Below are positions 47,641 to 60,886 of a DNA stretch of 64,000 nucleotides, piece by piece. The notes beneath the pieces were generated by a model. It worked only from the letters and a program-made list of their open reading frames with translations. It did no database searches and was not told the DNA's origin. Made by a program: the position numbers and the translations under genes. Origin of the DNA: Alligator mississippiensis. Its lineage: Eukaryota > Chordata > Crocodylia > Alligatoridae. Numbering within the stretch: position 1 is the stretch's first letter; every line of letters begins with the position of its first letter. The DNA is taken from the NCBI RefSeq assembly GCF_030867095.1, contig NC_081833.1:70521895-70585894 (forward strand), given 5' to 3'.

Positions 47641-50600
47641 TCTATGCCCATATTTTGGTGCGTGCCCATCTGAGAGATTTTAACATGCAAGTTTGCACGT
47701 GATTAGAATGTGCATTAACAACTGGATTTCAGTGTATGCCCCTGTATGTGGCTGGTCTCTCTCACACACAGAAGGATCAGAAAGTTTGGCTCCAGTATCA
47801 TCTTGCAACACGCTTCACAAATCTACTGCAGTATAGTGCTGCCCTCGTGTGATCTCATGCGAGTTGGGACTAAAGGTCAAACACAGGTTCCTGGGGGACT
47901 ATGAGCAATATTTATAATCTTTATACTTTAGGTTAGGGTTGGCATGGTTGCAGTTTAATTATTAATGTATCAGACAGAAGGAAAATGAACCATTTCAGTA
48001 TAGTGCACTGATCACCAGACTTTTTACTTTCCTATAGCTTCTAGCTTTTGTTTTTTCGCTAACTGGAGCTGTTTGTGTTCCTTGTGTCTGCTTTTGCTTT
48101 GATGATCAATGCATGTGTGCCTATGTGTGCGTGTCACTTATACTACCTATAGGATGTCACTGATGGTTGATTAAATACTCCTTTGAGGGTCTACAAATGT
48201 CCATGAATAGTTTAGTTTGTTTCAACAACTGAATGGGGCTAAGCAATAGTTTACAGTCCCATTTTTCTTCAGGTTAATATGAGAATAAATCCTCCCACAG
48301 CATGTATAGTGCCCATCATAAGATTTGGTACTCACTTTTCATATGCTTATGGTTTCCCCTACAGTCCTTGCACCCATTACTGCCATTATTGTACCAAGCT
48401 TTAGATCTTCAGAGGTAGTATAGCTAATATTTGATGAACTGAACTAATCTCTGTAAAGAAAAGGAAGACTAAGTTTGATTTCCTAGAAGTTCAATAAAGA
48501 TCACATTCAATAAACAGAAGAGGCTGAATCTGCATTTCAAACACACGGAGAGGAATATTTTTTGCCCTGGAAATTCATGTTCTGATTTAAAAATAAGTGA
48601 AGTTTTAAGAAAAAAATACACAGTAAGTATGTTTAGACAAATGAAGCACAGCTATTTAATCTCTTGCTCTTTTCTGCTGGAGCAGAGATCTTTTCAAATG
48701 TAAATAGCTCCTTCCTTTTCCAGCACCAGCCCCGAGTCAACCAGCTGACACGAAAGGGTATACAAAGAGTCAGGATCAGAAAAGTAAATATTCATGTAGG
48801 TTATGATAATTGAACTCATAATAAGTAGCAAAGTGCCTGGAGCTGCATTCTGAGTTTTAAAACACTGAATCATTGAATCATTCAAAATGTGGGTTATCAG
48901 GTGCTTAAACCACCTCTCGCCCCTTGCAGATGGAAGCCTCCTACGCTTATGCCCTCAAAGCCAAAAAACAAGCAAGTGAACAAACAAAAGCAAAATTAAA
49001 AAAACACCCAACACGAAAGTGTGTAACCTCCCTTCTGTAAAGCCCACATTGATACATCTGAGTGTGAACATTTTTCTGCCTAATACTAATTTGTTTTTCA
49101 GAGGCGGTCAATACGAGTCTGCTGGAGAACAACAGAATATCATCAGGTCAGGAGGGGGGAAGACCAAGTCAAATTATAACGACATCTAGCAACTGTAAAA
49201 TTTCATGGTGATTGGAGCATGGGAAGAAGAAGACATTTGCTGTTAGCACTGTCCACCGATGGTGCTCCACTGGGGTGCTATGGCCAGAGATAAAAGTGCC
49301 TCGTGCACCTTGTGCACCATCAGACCAGGAAGGGCTGCAGCTCAAGTCTAGGTCTGCATTCAACAGTGCTGGGATCTCACTGCTTTTGTGAGACTTTGGC
49401 CTGAAAGAGTAGAAATCTTGTCAGATCCGTTGTCCAGGGGATTTCTACCTTTAACAGCAGCTGCTAAATATCCAGAAGAACCTGCCATCCTTCTGTGTTG
49501 GAACTTGTGCTGAAACAAGGAAAAGCAGCCTTCCCACCCTCCCTGGTCCAGAAGATGCATATGACTGAAAAGATAAAGCACCCCAGTGTTTTAACAACAA
49601 TCTAATGTGAATCCTTGTTACCTTAGCATAGCTAGAGTTTGCTAACTTGCTACACCTGAACTCTTCCCTCCTCAGGCTTTTACACATCTCTGACCTGAGA
49701 AAAGACAGTGTTCCTGGAGAGGGGCAGGAGAACAACCATCTCTTCTGTGCACGTTGTTGCATAAAGACAGACAACTAAATTAGCTGATTTAGCCCCAGAA
49801 AAGCAGGAGAATAAGAATTAATACGTTTGCAGTTGCACTTATTTTACAGGGAAGATACTTTTTCAACCTGAAATCTGTATGGTTCATCAGGTCATAAATA
49901 GAGAGTCAAATATGCTGGTTGAACAAATTTTGTCGATATTCACTATATTGCCCGAGGTTTTTCTCAGCTTAATGTAAAAGAGAAGCTGTCTTATCTTCAT
50001 ACTTACCAGCTGACCACTGAACAGGTTTTGTTCACATACTGCAGTGAGAGGTTGCTGAGAAACACTCACAAATAACAGACAGGTTGGGGAAAAAAAAGCA
50101 CAGGTGCCATACCTGGCTTCAATAGTTGTAAGCAGTAAGCAGCAAGTCTTATTCAATAGTTGTAAGCAGTAAGTCTTAATTTTTGTACTCAAGAAACCAA
50201 CATACCTCCAAATAAATTAAAAATAAGGAAGCAACCCCTCCATACTATTTCCCTTGAAATGAAAGAAACTACTCAAGACCTTTCTTGTGAAAAAGAAACA
50301 AAGGGAAGCGAAGATTGATGGTAGTGCTGATAACACGGGCAGCGGGTTCTTAAAGCTCCCACTGCTGACACCACGTTATTCCCTGAAAATCTCAGCTCAC
50401 TTTAAAATCCATCTAGTCTTCATGCCTGCAAAAGAAATTTGAAAATATGAGCCCGCATTGCTCCAGTATCAGACAGCAAAGACGTGTACACGCATGGTTG
50501 GCAAGACTGAAATAATTACACCCTGGTTTACCCTGCATTCTGGGTGGAGATGGTCTCTGATCCTGACTGTTCATTGTCATGGAGGATGGTATATTTTTGT

Positions 50601-51487
50601 TGCTCTTGTATTATATCTAATCTATTTTCCCCTCTTTCTCTCCATTGACAGGGTGTTCGTGCTGCACGGTAATGTAATTACATCTACCTTCAATCCTTAG
50701 GCCCCGATATGCAGTAAGATTTTTAAATAACATACGAAAATCAAGGAGATGGGTCTATTCTGCTCCTACTATTTGTCAGCAGAGCTTAATAACTACATTT
50801 TACTTTGCATTCAGGGAGAATGTTAAGTTCAGATCCAGAAATTATTTGCAGCCTGTGATAAGAGTCATTCTGAATCTCATAGTTTGTGTTGCCTGATGTT
50901 TAGCGATTCAACCTCTTTGGACCCTTCAAACAGCCGCAACATCCTTACTCCCTTTCCAGCCACTACAAGCCAGGAAACCCCAGTACATCCCAATGAACGC
51001 CGGGCTTGCCCACATTGCTCATGAAGTGCTGTAATCTTAAATGGTTGCCTCTTGGTAAACCTATCCAAAGAGACAGATGCAGGTCCAGCCAGCTAGCCTG
51101 CTGCCCTTGAAGTGATTTTGTGTGTAGTTGGCTTGCTTGTGTTTCAGCCCCGCTACAATGGGAAGCAGAAGGGACCTCCTTGTCTCGGTATCCTTGAAGT
51201 CCAGAGTGTGCTGAGCGGATGGTGGGAGCTTTCCGTAACTCTGGGCTTCCAGGAATTGAATTCCTGATGGGTTGTATGCCTAGAGCGACAGGGAAGATGG
51301 AGAGAGTCATGCTCTCTTAGTCGAGGAGGTTGTAAATCAGCTTTCTTCCCACCAGTTGACCTTGAAGGACAGGATCTTCTAATCACTTGTAACGTCAGAA
51401 CAATGAGACTTGTGTTTGTATTCTTCCCTATTTAGGCTGTAGGCTCACCTGAGCAGGAAATCTCCATTACATGTGTTCCTGAAATAG
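47641..51487. other. intergenic, nothing recognised
   Basis: No gene was recognised. A short tandem duplication (TTCAATAGTTGTAAGCAGTA twice) lies at 50123-50180. Confidence 0.5.
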
Positions 51488-51625
51488 CCAGGGTATAGGT
51501 GTAGCCATGTTGGTCTAAGGACATAGGCGGACAAGGTTCTTTGGGTAAGTGTGATATCTTTTATTAGGCAAACTAAATAGTTGGAAAAATTGTTCTTTGC
51601 AAGCTCTCGGGCACAAACACAGTGG
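51488..51625 (-). repeat. SINE-like dispersed repeat
   Basis: GGTGTAGCCATGTTGGTCTA, GTGATATCTTTTATTAGGC and TTCTTTGCAAGCTCTCGGGC are the reverse complement of the copy at 43917-44049. Confidence 0.65.
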
Positions 51626-54600
51626 AGGCCTCGAGACATTGATGTAGAACAAACAATTAGAACAACTGTGTAGTTGGAAACTATTGGATTAATCTGTTCC
51701 TGAGATTTATACTCGGTTCGCCATAGGAGTGTGCAGGGAGTTTGCTCATTTCAAATGGTATCAAGCAAAGGAGCCAGGATACATAGACTGGAAAGACTCT
51801 CATTTGAGTTCTTCAAACATAAATGGTTATCTCCTACTCCTCATGAGTACCAGGAACATCCAGGAATATTTCACCTGAATTTCTTACAAATGCCCAAGAA
51901 AAAATATGGACTTTGAGACCTTTATTACAATCTTCCAGCACCTTGTGAGAGCCTCAGCATGCACTGTGGGGAGACTATTGAGTTGGTTAGAACAAGCGTA
52001 CAACAAAACAGTGAGGAGGAATCGTAGTGGCTGGTACTTGGAGAGCAACTGGCTGTTGTTCTGGGCTCTGAATACACTGGGATATAATGTCACTTTTGGA
52101 AGGAAAAGTGTACGACCCTGAGGATAAGGCACATGCTGATCACATGCTGATCATATGAATCACCTTCTGTTAAAAGTGGTCCTTGCTAGCAAATCCTATG
52201 TTGTGGATGGTGGGCTTGGGGTGGTCTAGCAAATGTGGGAGCCCGTGGAGCTGATTTCTGGGACTTTTTGCTTCCTGGAAGATTCCTGGCACCTTTTGCA
52301 TCCTCAGATTCCTGGCACCTTTTGCTTCCTGGAAGAAAAAGGGACCTAGCACCTGGAGAAGAGCAAAGGCAGGCATACGTTCCCAACCACAGCGACTCTA
52401 AAGCTCATTCTCTGCAAACGAATAACTACAGGAAGGTTTACATCTTTATCATTGAGCAAAGAGAGAGAGATTTCAGGCAATATGGTTTAGCAGACATGTC
52501 CTGATTTTGTCAATATAAGAAAGTCGATCTGCAGCCTCCAGACCACCAATGGGATGTGGGTGGAAATACAGTGAGATAAAAAATATAACTACAAGGAGAA
52601 CATGGATCTGGTAAAAGCCATAATTCTTCCCAATGAAGAGGTGGAGAAGACACTCAAAAATAAATTGGATATAACTCTAGATAAGAAACTTCAACCAGTG
52701 AATACAGGCAAGACATCTGTGTTTCACCACTTGGCCAGACTATAATCCCATATGGTAACATCAGAAAGAATTTCATTCAGCATCCTGTGGCTTTCCTAAA
52801 GCCGAGGCTGTCAGTTTTCATCTCGTGTGGTGTAAATTTGGTACATCACACTGCCACCCAGGACAAAGCCAGTGGGGTGCATTTGTTTCCCTGCTCTGCC
52901 CATTGCTCCAGATATTTATGCCACTAAAAGTTTGCTTCACACTCAGGTCAAGCTCAACAGCACTGGCTGGTTCTTTGGGAACTGGTTGAAAGACTCTGTC
53001 TATTCTCTGCTTATCTCTCCATAGAGATGCTCCTTGTATTCACAGAATATCAATGACCTCCCCAGCACTTGATGGGGATGACGTTCCTTGAATCCACGAC
53101 TTGGTGTCAATGTGTTGCACATCAGGCATTAAGACAGCTCACGGTCAATATGAAACAGTAATTCACAGCCACGTTAATGGCCAGGGAAGCAGATAGCTGG
53201 AGCAGCGGTGGGAAGTTTGCTATCCTTCTGAATCTTCAACAGCTGCCAAGCCTTAATGACCCAACCATGCAGTGACCGCTCTGGGGAGCAACGTTGGATA
53301 GAGAGGTGAAGTTCGAAAACTTTTGTGCTTAAAATACTCACCATGGGGAACTGGGAAGGGCTACATAAAAGACCAGGGTTCGATTCCGAGATGCTTATAC
53401 AACTACAGTCATGGAGGCGCCAAATGTCTGGACTTGGTCTGGCCTTTGGATTCTCAACAGCCTAAAGCGGGCGCAGAAAGTCTGGGCAGCTGCCAATCCT
53501 CCATACTCCTGCCTAGGCATGTGTGTTGAAGGTCTGGATAACCTCTCAGGCATACACCGTGATCTGAAAGGATTGATGATTGCCATCATGTTACTCATTG
53601 TTGCTGAACTAGGTGCATGAAGCTATTTTTTTCCAGGGTATCTCTACTTTCTTGGAAAGATGTTTGCAGTGATTGCAAATGAGAATAAAATGGGTTGCTT
53701 AGAGGGTGAGGATTTTGAGGGAAGAAGCCTGCCAAATGTGGTCAGATTTACCTTTGTTATGCTTCTTGCTGTTCCTTTAAGTATGAGTCCTAGAAGCTTC
53801 AAAAGTATGCAGATATTATCTAGAAAAATTCAACTAATAAGAACAAACAACAGAGTAAAAAAAAAAATCAATAATAATAATTTAAACAGTTTAAATCTTT
53901 TTTTTTAAATGACAGAATGAACTTCAATTTCTGCCCCCATTCAACACTCATGAACATTCATTTTCATTAATCAATACTTTTCTTATGATTGGTTCATCCG
54001 AAATATTTGAAGACCATCTGCCTTTTAAAATAAAGTATCTCACTGCTCCACTGCCATTGTGTAGTAGACATTTCATTTGAAAAATTAGCCATTGTCTGTA
54101 GTCATTCACTCCAGTACTTTCAAATTGTTTAGACATGACAATAACGAGGGGATCATACATGGTGAGATATGACAATAATGAGGGAATCATACAATCCTTA
54201 CAACATCCTTGCAGTTAGGGAAGTGCTGCTCTTTTCATGCACAGTTTTCATAGCTTTTTTATACGCCCGTTCCCTTTGATATTAAGGCTTGAGCACCTAA
54301 ATCTCTTTTGAGACTCAAGTTTTAAATTCCTTCATGCAGTGGGTAAGTCTGGCAGTGGGGTGGGAGGGTGCCCAGTCAAGCTGCCTGGTGCAGGGGGATA
54401 AGCCTTGTTCCCTTGCCATTAACCCTGGCAATGAAGATATGAGGCACTTTGAGCCACTTAGATGACTTTTAAAATCCTCTGCCCCCTGCACATGGTCAGC
54501 AGACCTACTCCTAAAGGAGGAGCTGTCAGGTGGATTCATCTAACTTTGGAGGAAGCTGGGGCCAGACTCCTCAATGATGACTGCCAGGGTCCCAGGCGTT

Positions 54601-55821
54601 GATCTCACCAGGAGTTGAGTGAGGCACATATCGTCCTTCAGAAATCTGAGCCTGGGGCCTCAGGCTTTTGGCCCTGGGACACAAGACCTCCTCATCACTG
54701 ACCTCTTCATTCAAATGTTGTTGTCAGCAGATGAGAAACGTTGTGGAATCAGTAGGTTCAATCCAGAGCCCAGGCTGGACAGGTGGCCAGGTGGCCAGGG
54801 CCAACAGCTGCACCGGTCAAACATGCAGACTGCAAGAGCAAATCCAGCAGCAGTTGTTGGTGGCGAGTGTGGAAAGTTACTGGTGTAGCTGGAGTGAGTT
54901 GTCCACCTTGCACCAACTCACTGCTGTGCCTTGTTGAAAGTTGACCCTGTGCCAAACACACTTTAAAATAGCAGAATAAGCACAAGTCTCCTGATGAGTG
55001 TGGGTTGTCCTGACCCCCTTTCCTATGTATGTGCTACCCATGCCTGACAACTGTTACAAAGGTATCAGTAAAACTGAGAGCTGGCTTTGTTGTTCAACTG
55101 TGAGGAAGTCAAGAAAAGACCCAACAATATTATTTCCTTCCATAATTCCACAGGCAACACTTGTTTTTTTAAGGATCGTGGAGCACCCCATCCATCATCA
55201 CCCGGACAGAGGAAAAAATATGGAAATGCTATCAGCCGTGACACCACGAGAACAAAATTGCTGTGACAGATGCTATAAATACAGATCCAGGTGTTGTGTG
55301 TGGCCAAAATGACAAATGAGGCACATATATCTTTAAAAATGCCAACAACGATAGAGCACAAGAGAGTTCAAACAAGTAGGGAATATTTCTATGCCCAGCG
55401 ACACCAGTGTGCCTATAAGTGCTGCTCACAATGTGAACGCAGGGATGGTTTACACAATTATTCACCTGTTGTCTCTAAATGTAAAAGAACGCCAGTGCTC
55501 CAGACATACACTACAGGTGTGCACGTAGCATGTTACCATGCTTAAATTTCATGTACCACGGGGCAAGAATACACAGACCAGACGAAGCATTGTCAGTCCC
55601 TGGTCCCTTTAATGTTGTAGTAAATAGTTCATCTGCCCATCCTCTTAGGCTCCTAAGTCACTTAAGCTCTTTTGAAAATGTAACCTTATTCCTCAAAAAC
55701 ATGGATCTCGTTACAAAAAACCAAAAACCTGAAATACATAAAGGTCTTGAACTCCTTTTCTATGGCTTCCCTTGCTTTAGTTCCTTAGTTTCTTTCTCTC
55801 TATTTCTTCCCTTTTTTTTAC
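51626..55821. other. intergenic; minor tandem duplications
   Basis: No gene was recognised. GATTCCTGGCACCTTTTGC occurs twice near 52280-52325. A unit ATGACAATAAYGAGG occurs twice near 54135-54190. A-rich runs lie near 53855-53900. Confidence 0.5.
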
Positions 55822-56150
55822 AGCTATCCTGATGAAAAATGTTCCAATACTACTCCAAAGAGTGTAACCAAATAGCAGGTGTGATATAATTGCAGCCATC
55901 AATCACGGACTTTGGCCCTCTGAGCAACAGAAAGAACAGACAGATTTGTATAAAGCTGGAGGCCTTGACGCCGCTCTCTGAGGAGAAGGGGAAAGTCTCA
56001 GGGGGGCCAAATTTGGAGCAGAAAGGTGTGAAGCAAGTTCCCACCTGCAATCACTGATTGGTGCTTATTATTCGCTACCATCCACTCTTCTCCAGTACTG
56101 TTCATCTTGAAAGTGCTACGCCGATATCAACCAATTACATGTTTGACATG
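55822..56150. repeat. diverged duplicate sequence, copy 2
   Basis: This is the partner of 40365-40690, in the same orientation. It reads CTATCCTGATGAAAAATG and continues collinearly to CATCTTGAAAGTGCTACG. Downstream, 56155-56265 holds an inverted pair around GATTTACGCTGG and CTTTACGCCAGC, typical of an old amniote repeat. Confidence 0.6.
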
Positions 56151-56579
56151 TATAGGGCCAGATGTTCTCCTGATTTACGCTGGTGCTAGGCCTTTGCCTT
56201 CCATGGAGCTCTGCCTTGCTTTACGCCAGCGTGCTGAGAGGGATCCGAATCGGACACACCTGTCTCTACTAATTACGGACGCTCAACCCAAAGGGCTCTG
56301 TGCAGAAGGGGATGGTTGTTTCTTTTTGCAAATAAAAACTTTGCTATGAGTTTTCAGTACTCACCAGCCCATTCTCCTTGCTCATGCTAGGATATAGCTG
56401 ATATATCTCCACTCCAAATCCTGGTTCGGTCATGGTAGACTTCTGTCCTCTGTCCTCATATCCTGATATTTGGTTGAAATGTGTGTGCAACCCTCAATCA
56501 AACCTTGCTCAGGTTGAGTTGAGAGCATGCTCTGCATTTGTTCATCACCACAAGCTCCAGGTGACCTCCTTTTGGCGAA

Positions 56580-58394
56580 TCCCTCTGCAACCGGTGGGTT
56601 GCGTGCGGGGTACGGTGACCCCGGCCCCAGTGAGGGGGCGGCCCCAGTGAGAGGGGGCAGTGGTGAGAGCAACCAGTGGGTTGCGTAGCCCCGGTGTGAG
56701 GGGGCACTAGTGAGAGCAGCCCCAAGAGAGGGGGCGATGATGAGAGCCCCATTTAAGGGGGGAGGTGTGTGGCAGTGCACTGTGTGTGCCTGCCACTTGC
56801 AACCAGTGGGTTGTGTAGCCCTGGTGTGAGGGGGCGGTAGAGTGAGAGGCCCCAGTGTGAAGGGGGCCAGCGATGAGGAGCCTGGAGGGGCCGTACATTG
56901 AGCCCGGTAGAAGGCCAGCACAAAAATAGGCCTTGAGGGGGCAGCGTCCTGTGGTGGTCAGCCTGAAGGGGAGAGTACCCTCGACTGGCCCAAGCTGGGG
57001 CCAGGACCATGAGGGTCAAAAGGGCCAGGGGCCCACCGCGAGGGATGCCCAAGAGCCAGGGGCCTGGGGTCCCGACTGGCCTTGAGGTGGGCCAGGGCTA
57101 GGTAGCCAAAGGTTCAGGGGGAACCACACCCGAGAGGGGAAGATAACTTTGGGAAGGGAGCTAGCAGGACGGTGAGCCCAGTTGAGAGGATAGCAGTGTG
57201 TGGGGCCTAAAAGACCGGAGGCTTGAGAATATGGGGGGCCCCAGCGAGGGGGCAGTGATGATTTAAGGAGGGGGGGGTGTGGCAGAGCACAGGGTGCTCC
57301 TGCCACTTTAAGGGCCTGGAGCTGGCAGCCTCCAGGTGCCTGATTAGGGCAGCCATTTTGAGGCCTATATAAACAAGGCAGTTTGGCTGCAGGAGGCCAG
57401 GCAGCAACATTGCCTGGCCGTAGGGCTGCTGTGATTGACCCGGAGATAAGGGGGAGCTGCATGGGGATGGTTAGGAGGCTCCTGGTCCTGGGCATGACCT
57501 GAAACTGCACCCTGCCGGGAGTGGGTGGCCTGGTGGGGCTCTCAGTGGCGCGGGAGCCCCCAGGAAATGCCAGGCCAGTGATCACCCCGGTGAAAGGCGG
57601 GTCGGGGCGCCTTAACCCCTAGCTCCCACCACCACCGGGTGGGTTACCCATGCGTTTGTTGGGGGGCCCAGAGGGCCAGTGTTGTGAGGGGCCCAGAGAG
57701 GGCGGACCCCGAGAGCGGGAGTGATGTGGGTGTGGTGCTGCAGTTGCCCCTGAGAGGATGGGGAGTAGTGGCACGGTGAGGCCCAGTGACAGAGTGAGCG
57801 GCTAGAGAGACCCAGCCCGAAGGGGAGAGTACCCTCGACTGGCCCAAGCTGGGGCCAGGACTACGGTAGTCAAAAGGGCCAGGGGCCCACTGTGAGGGAC
57901 GCCCAAGAGCCGGGGCCTGGAGTCCCGACTGGCCTGGAGGTGGGCCAGGGCCAGGTAGCCGAAGGTCCCGGGGGGACCACACCCGAGAGGGGAAGATAGC
58001 TTCGGGGGGGCTAAGTAGCCTGGATGATGGCGGAGTGGCCGCCTGATCGGAAGGATCATAGAGGGGTTCTGTTAGGACGATTCTGGGGCCCAGTGTGGGG
58101 CCGGTGATTATAGTAACACCATGATGCCATCTGCGAGGCTTGGGCTGCAGTATTAGGAGAGGTCGGAGCTGCAGAGCACCCCTGGGCATCGGGGCACTAC
58201 AATGGGCAGCCTCCCGCTTAATTGACATCGATATATGAATCAATTATCATCAAAGGCGTGGTGGGCGAGATAAGCGGGCGGTTGCCCAGAGACAGGTGGG
58301 CGGGCCACGAAGAGCTCGGCCCTGAGTAGGCCTGCTGTCACGGTGACAGGCGGGCGGGCCACAGAGTTCGGCCCCAGGAGGCCCCCTGCCACAC
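56580..58394. mobile_element. GC-rich block ending in a probable fossil LTR
   Basis: A purine tract ending AAGGAGGGGGGG is followed at 57288 by TGTGGCAG, and CTGCCACA ends the block at 58394, so 57288-58394 has TG...CA ends like an LTR of about 1.1 kb. A TATATAAAC box lies near 57365. A second, similar purine tract and TGTGGCAG start is seen near 56757-56775. A 200-bp sequence occurs twice (56961-57172 and 57815-58015). No gag, pol or env sequence was seen. It looks like an old, rearranged and inactive endogenous-retrovirus-type remnant. The family is unknown and no target duplication was found. Confidence 0.5.
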
Positions 58395-58966
58395 CCTCAT
58401 AGACCGATACAGGCCAGGCTGCTCATTCAGCCATATTTCTGTCTGTTTTTTAACAGCCGGAAAAGGGAGCCGCTGATCTGGCCCTCTGCTAGGCTATTGG
58501 TACCAATGGGAGGTTTCTCCCCCTTGCCCACCACCACCCAAAGCCTGAAATTTAATCTTGGCCATTTTTCTTTTTCTTCCTTCCTAAAGCATTGTGGATA
58601 GGGGTGAACCCACTTATACTGGATCATAGCTCCACCAGAGTGGGGTGATGTTCCTGATGAATGTGGGACACACGATCACTGCTATTTCTTTTAACATACT
58701 GATGTAACAGGTCCCGGAGGGTAAGGGTTTTCAGGCACTCAGCAGTAGCCTGATCCTGCTCCCATAAAAGACAATGGTAATGCTCCTGTGGGAACAGTTT
58801 TAGGACAACTCGGTGTTTTTGAAAATCCCACTTGGAAGAGTGAGACTGCAAATGTTTATGGTGACCATAAATGATTACTTAACAACTTTACCCACTAGTA
58901 CCCACTAGTGTTTGCATATTTGACATAAATCAGAGCTCATTGTGTCAGGATGGAGCCCATTTGTGT

Positions 58967-59153
58967 CAGGGGTGGGCAAAATGCGGCCCACGGGCCAGAT
59001 GCATCCTGCCAGGCCATTCTATCCGGCCCGCGGGTTCCCTAAAAAATTTAGAAAATTAATATTTATCTGCCCCTGGCTGCCTGTCATGTGGCCCTCGATG
59101 GCTTGCCAAAACTCAGTAAGCGGCCCTCCGCCCAAAATAATTGCCCGCCCCTA
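58967..59153. mobile_element. short hAT-like element
   Basis: The ends CAGGGGTGGGCAAAATGCGG and AATTGCCCGCCCCTA are an inverted pair of a well-known vertebrate hAT form. The flanks ATTTGTGT and ATTTATAT agree at six of eight bases, as a decayed target duplication would. It is 187 bp long and non-coding. Confidence 0.8.
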
Positions 59154-59429
59154 ATTTATATTGCAGGTAATTGGCTTCAGCGTTTTTAAAGAGAAGGCTA
59201 TTTCCCCTCAATTTATCCAGAAACAAACAAAAAAAATTAAAGGGAATCCAAATGTTTCTGTTTTCTTTTGCTTGTGTAGAGGATAAGAGGTGTTTGACCT
59301 CAGGGGAAACTGGCTGTTGCAGCTCTGTCGATAAATAAAGTGTCCGCCCAAACTGACTGTTGATAACTTAGGCAATGCATATCAAATCACACATAGGGAG
59401 GTCAAAAAGAGAACAACACGGGTAATCGT

Positions 59430-59665
59430 AGCCCTGCACTGGAGCACCCTCACGCCCTGGCCAGCCCCTCCACAGGATGTTGGGGTGGGAGGAGCAGCTC
59501 CGGGTTGGCAGGCTGACCCCCCGGGTACTACTGCCGGCTGGGGCTGCGCTGTCCTGGCTCAGCGTGCTGCAGTCCCAGGCGCGTGTGTAAACACTGCTCC
59601 CGGGCTGAATAAACTCCAGCACAGTTTACTGCATCACAGTAATATCATGTGTAGCCATGCCCATT
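59430..59665. mobile_element. partial GC-rich TIR element
   Basis: CTGCACTGGAGCACCCTC, the GC-rich middle, GAATAAACTCCAGCACAG and the end ATGTGTAGCCATGCCCA match the elements at 43.5-47.0 kb. Only one end is evident. Confidence 0.5.
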
Positions 59666-60299
59666 TAGGAGAAAATAGCTCTGTCCTGAAACTTCCAAGT
59701 TAATTTTTCCTATGGGTTCCCACCGTATGCAAGTAGATTTGCATATAATAACCGACATACCCATTTCCTACTCGTCCTCCAGCTAGCACGAATAGCAACA
59801 AAGATCGGAGTCACAACAGTGAAGTCTCTTCTGTTAACAAAGCTCTTAACTGAACAAAGTGAAAACCCAGATCTCCTAACCAGGACTTAGGAAACCATGT
59901 TCTGGGGAGAGAGGGGCGGCTGCCAGTCTTCCCAGTCATGAGGACTTATCGAGGTGTGAATGCGAAGAATCAAGATGCTTAATGCCAACTTTGCAGTTCT
60001 GGGTTGGGTTTGTCAGGGGTGGAGAAGTGTTTTATGGAGAACAAGAAGGGGAGAATGGCAGCAATCAAGGCATGAGATAATGAGGGGGCTGGAAAAGAGC
60101 TGTAGATCTGGAAAGCAAATTTGGCTCTTAGAGGCATTCAAAATGCCTACAAAACTTGATGGTCAGTATGCTGTTGTAGGAGGATAAAAAGTTTCATGCC
60201 TTATTTATTGCAGCATTAGCATGAAGCTGCCCATACACCACTTACATTTATTGTATATAGGGGTCTGTGAAATGCTCCATTTGTAGAGCCGAGCGTACT

Positions 60300-60480
60300 T
60301 CAAGCAGTCACTCAGTGCTAAGGAGCCTGACCTAGGTTTGCTTCATTCACTGCCTGCGTTTTTACTGCTCAGGGCTCTGCAACATGAGACTCTGAACAGC
60401 ACAGCGACACGTTGCAACTGGCTTCTTTAAAAGCCTCTTGAAGGTACAATTCCCAATGAGACATAGATCCTTTAGGAACA
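60300..60480. repeat. dispersed repeat shared with 47042-47190
   Basis: The phrases CACTCAGTGCTAAGGAGCC and CAGCACAGCGACACGTTGC recur in the same order at 47042. The class is unknown. Confidence 0.45.
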
Positions 60481-60808
60481 CAGAGGGATCAGATATCTCC
60501 TCTGAGCTCAATGATGGTTCTCAAAAGGCCATGTTTTACAATACTGATTTTTAAATATGATTCTCCAGTTACTTCAATAGAAACAGTACAGATGGAAAAA
60601 AAATCAACAGGGCTTATATGATCAACAGCATCTCAAAACCCATATGTCAAAGGCTGATTACAACAGATCAGTCATAACTGTCAAGAGAGAAAAACAAGAA
60701 TAAAGCTGAGTTGACCTACAAGGAGCCGTCTCTTGCTGAATCTTTCCAGGCAAGTCAGATGAACTGTCACAGATTTCCACCAGCTTAGTGAGCCATATCT
60801 TAGTATAA

Positions 60809-60841
<33 letters not shown>

Positions 60842-60886
60842 AAACAAACAAAAAAAACCACAAAAAAAAACCACAAAAAAAAACAA
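60809..60886. repeat. C-run and A-rich low-complexity tract
   Basis: Twelve C are followed by an (A)n and CAAA/CCACAAA-type tract of about 66 bp. Confidence 0.95.

Noticed and set aside
54998-55545. Overlapping 84-104 codon frames on both strands
   Set aside because: They have low information content, no recognised family and no exon structure.
57016-58243. Long Pro-rich minus-strand open frames (up to 199 codons)
   Set aside because: These are compositional artefacts of the GC-rich repeat block: no domain, and they cross the LTR-like boundary and the direct repeat.
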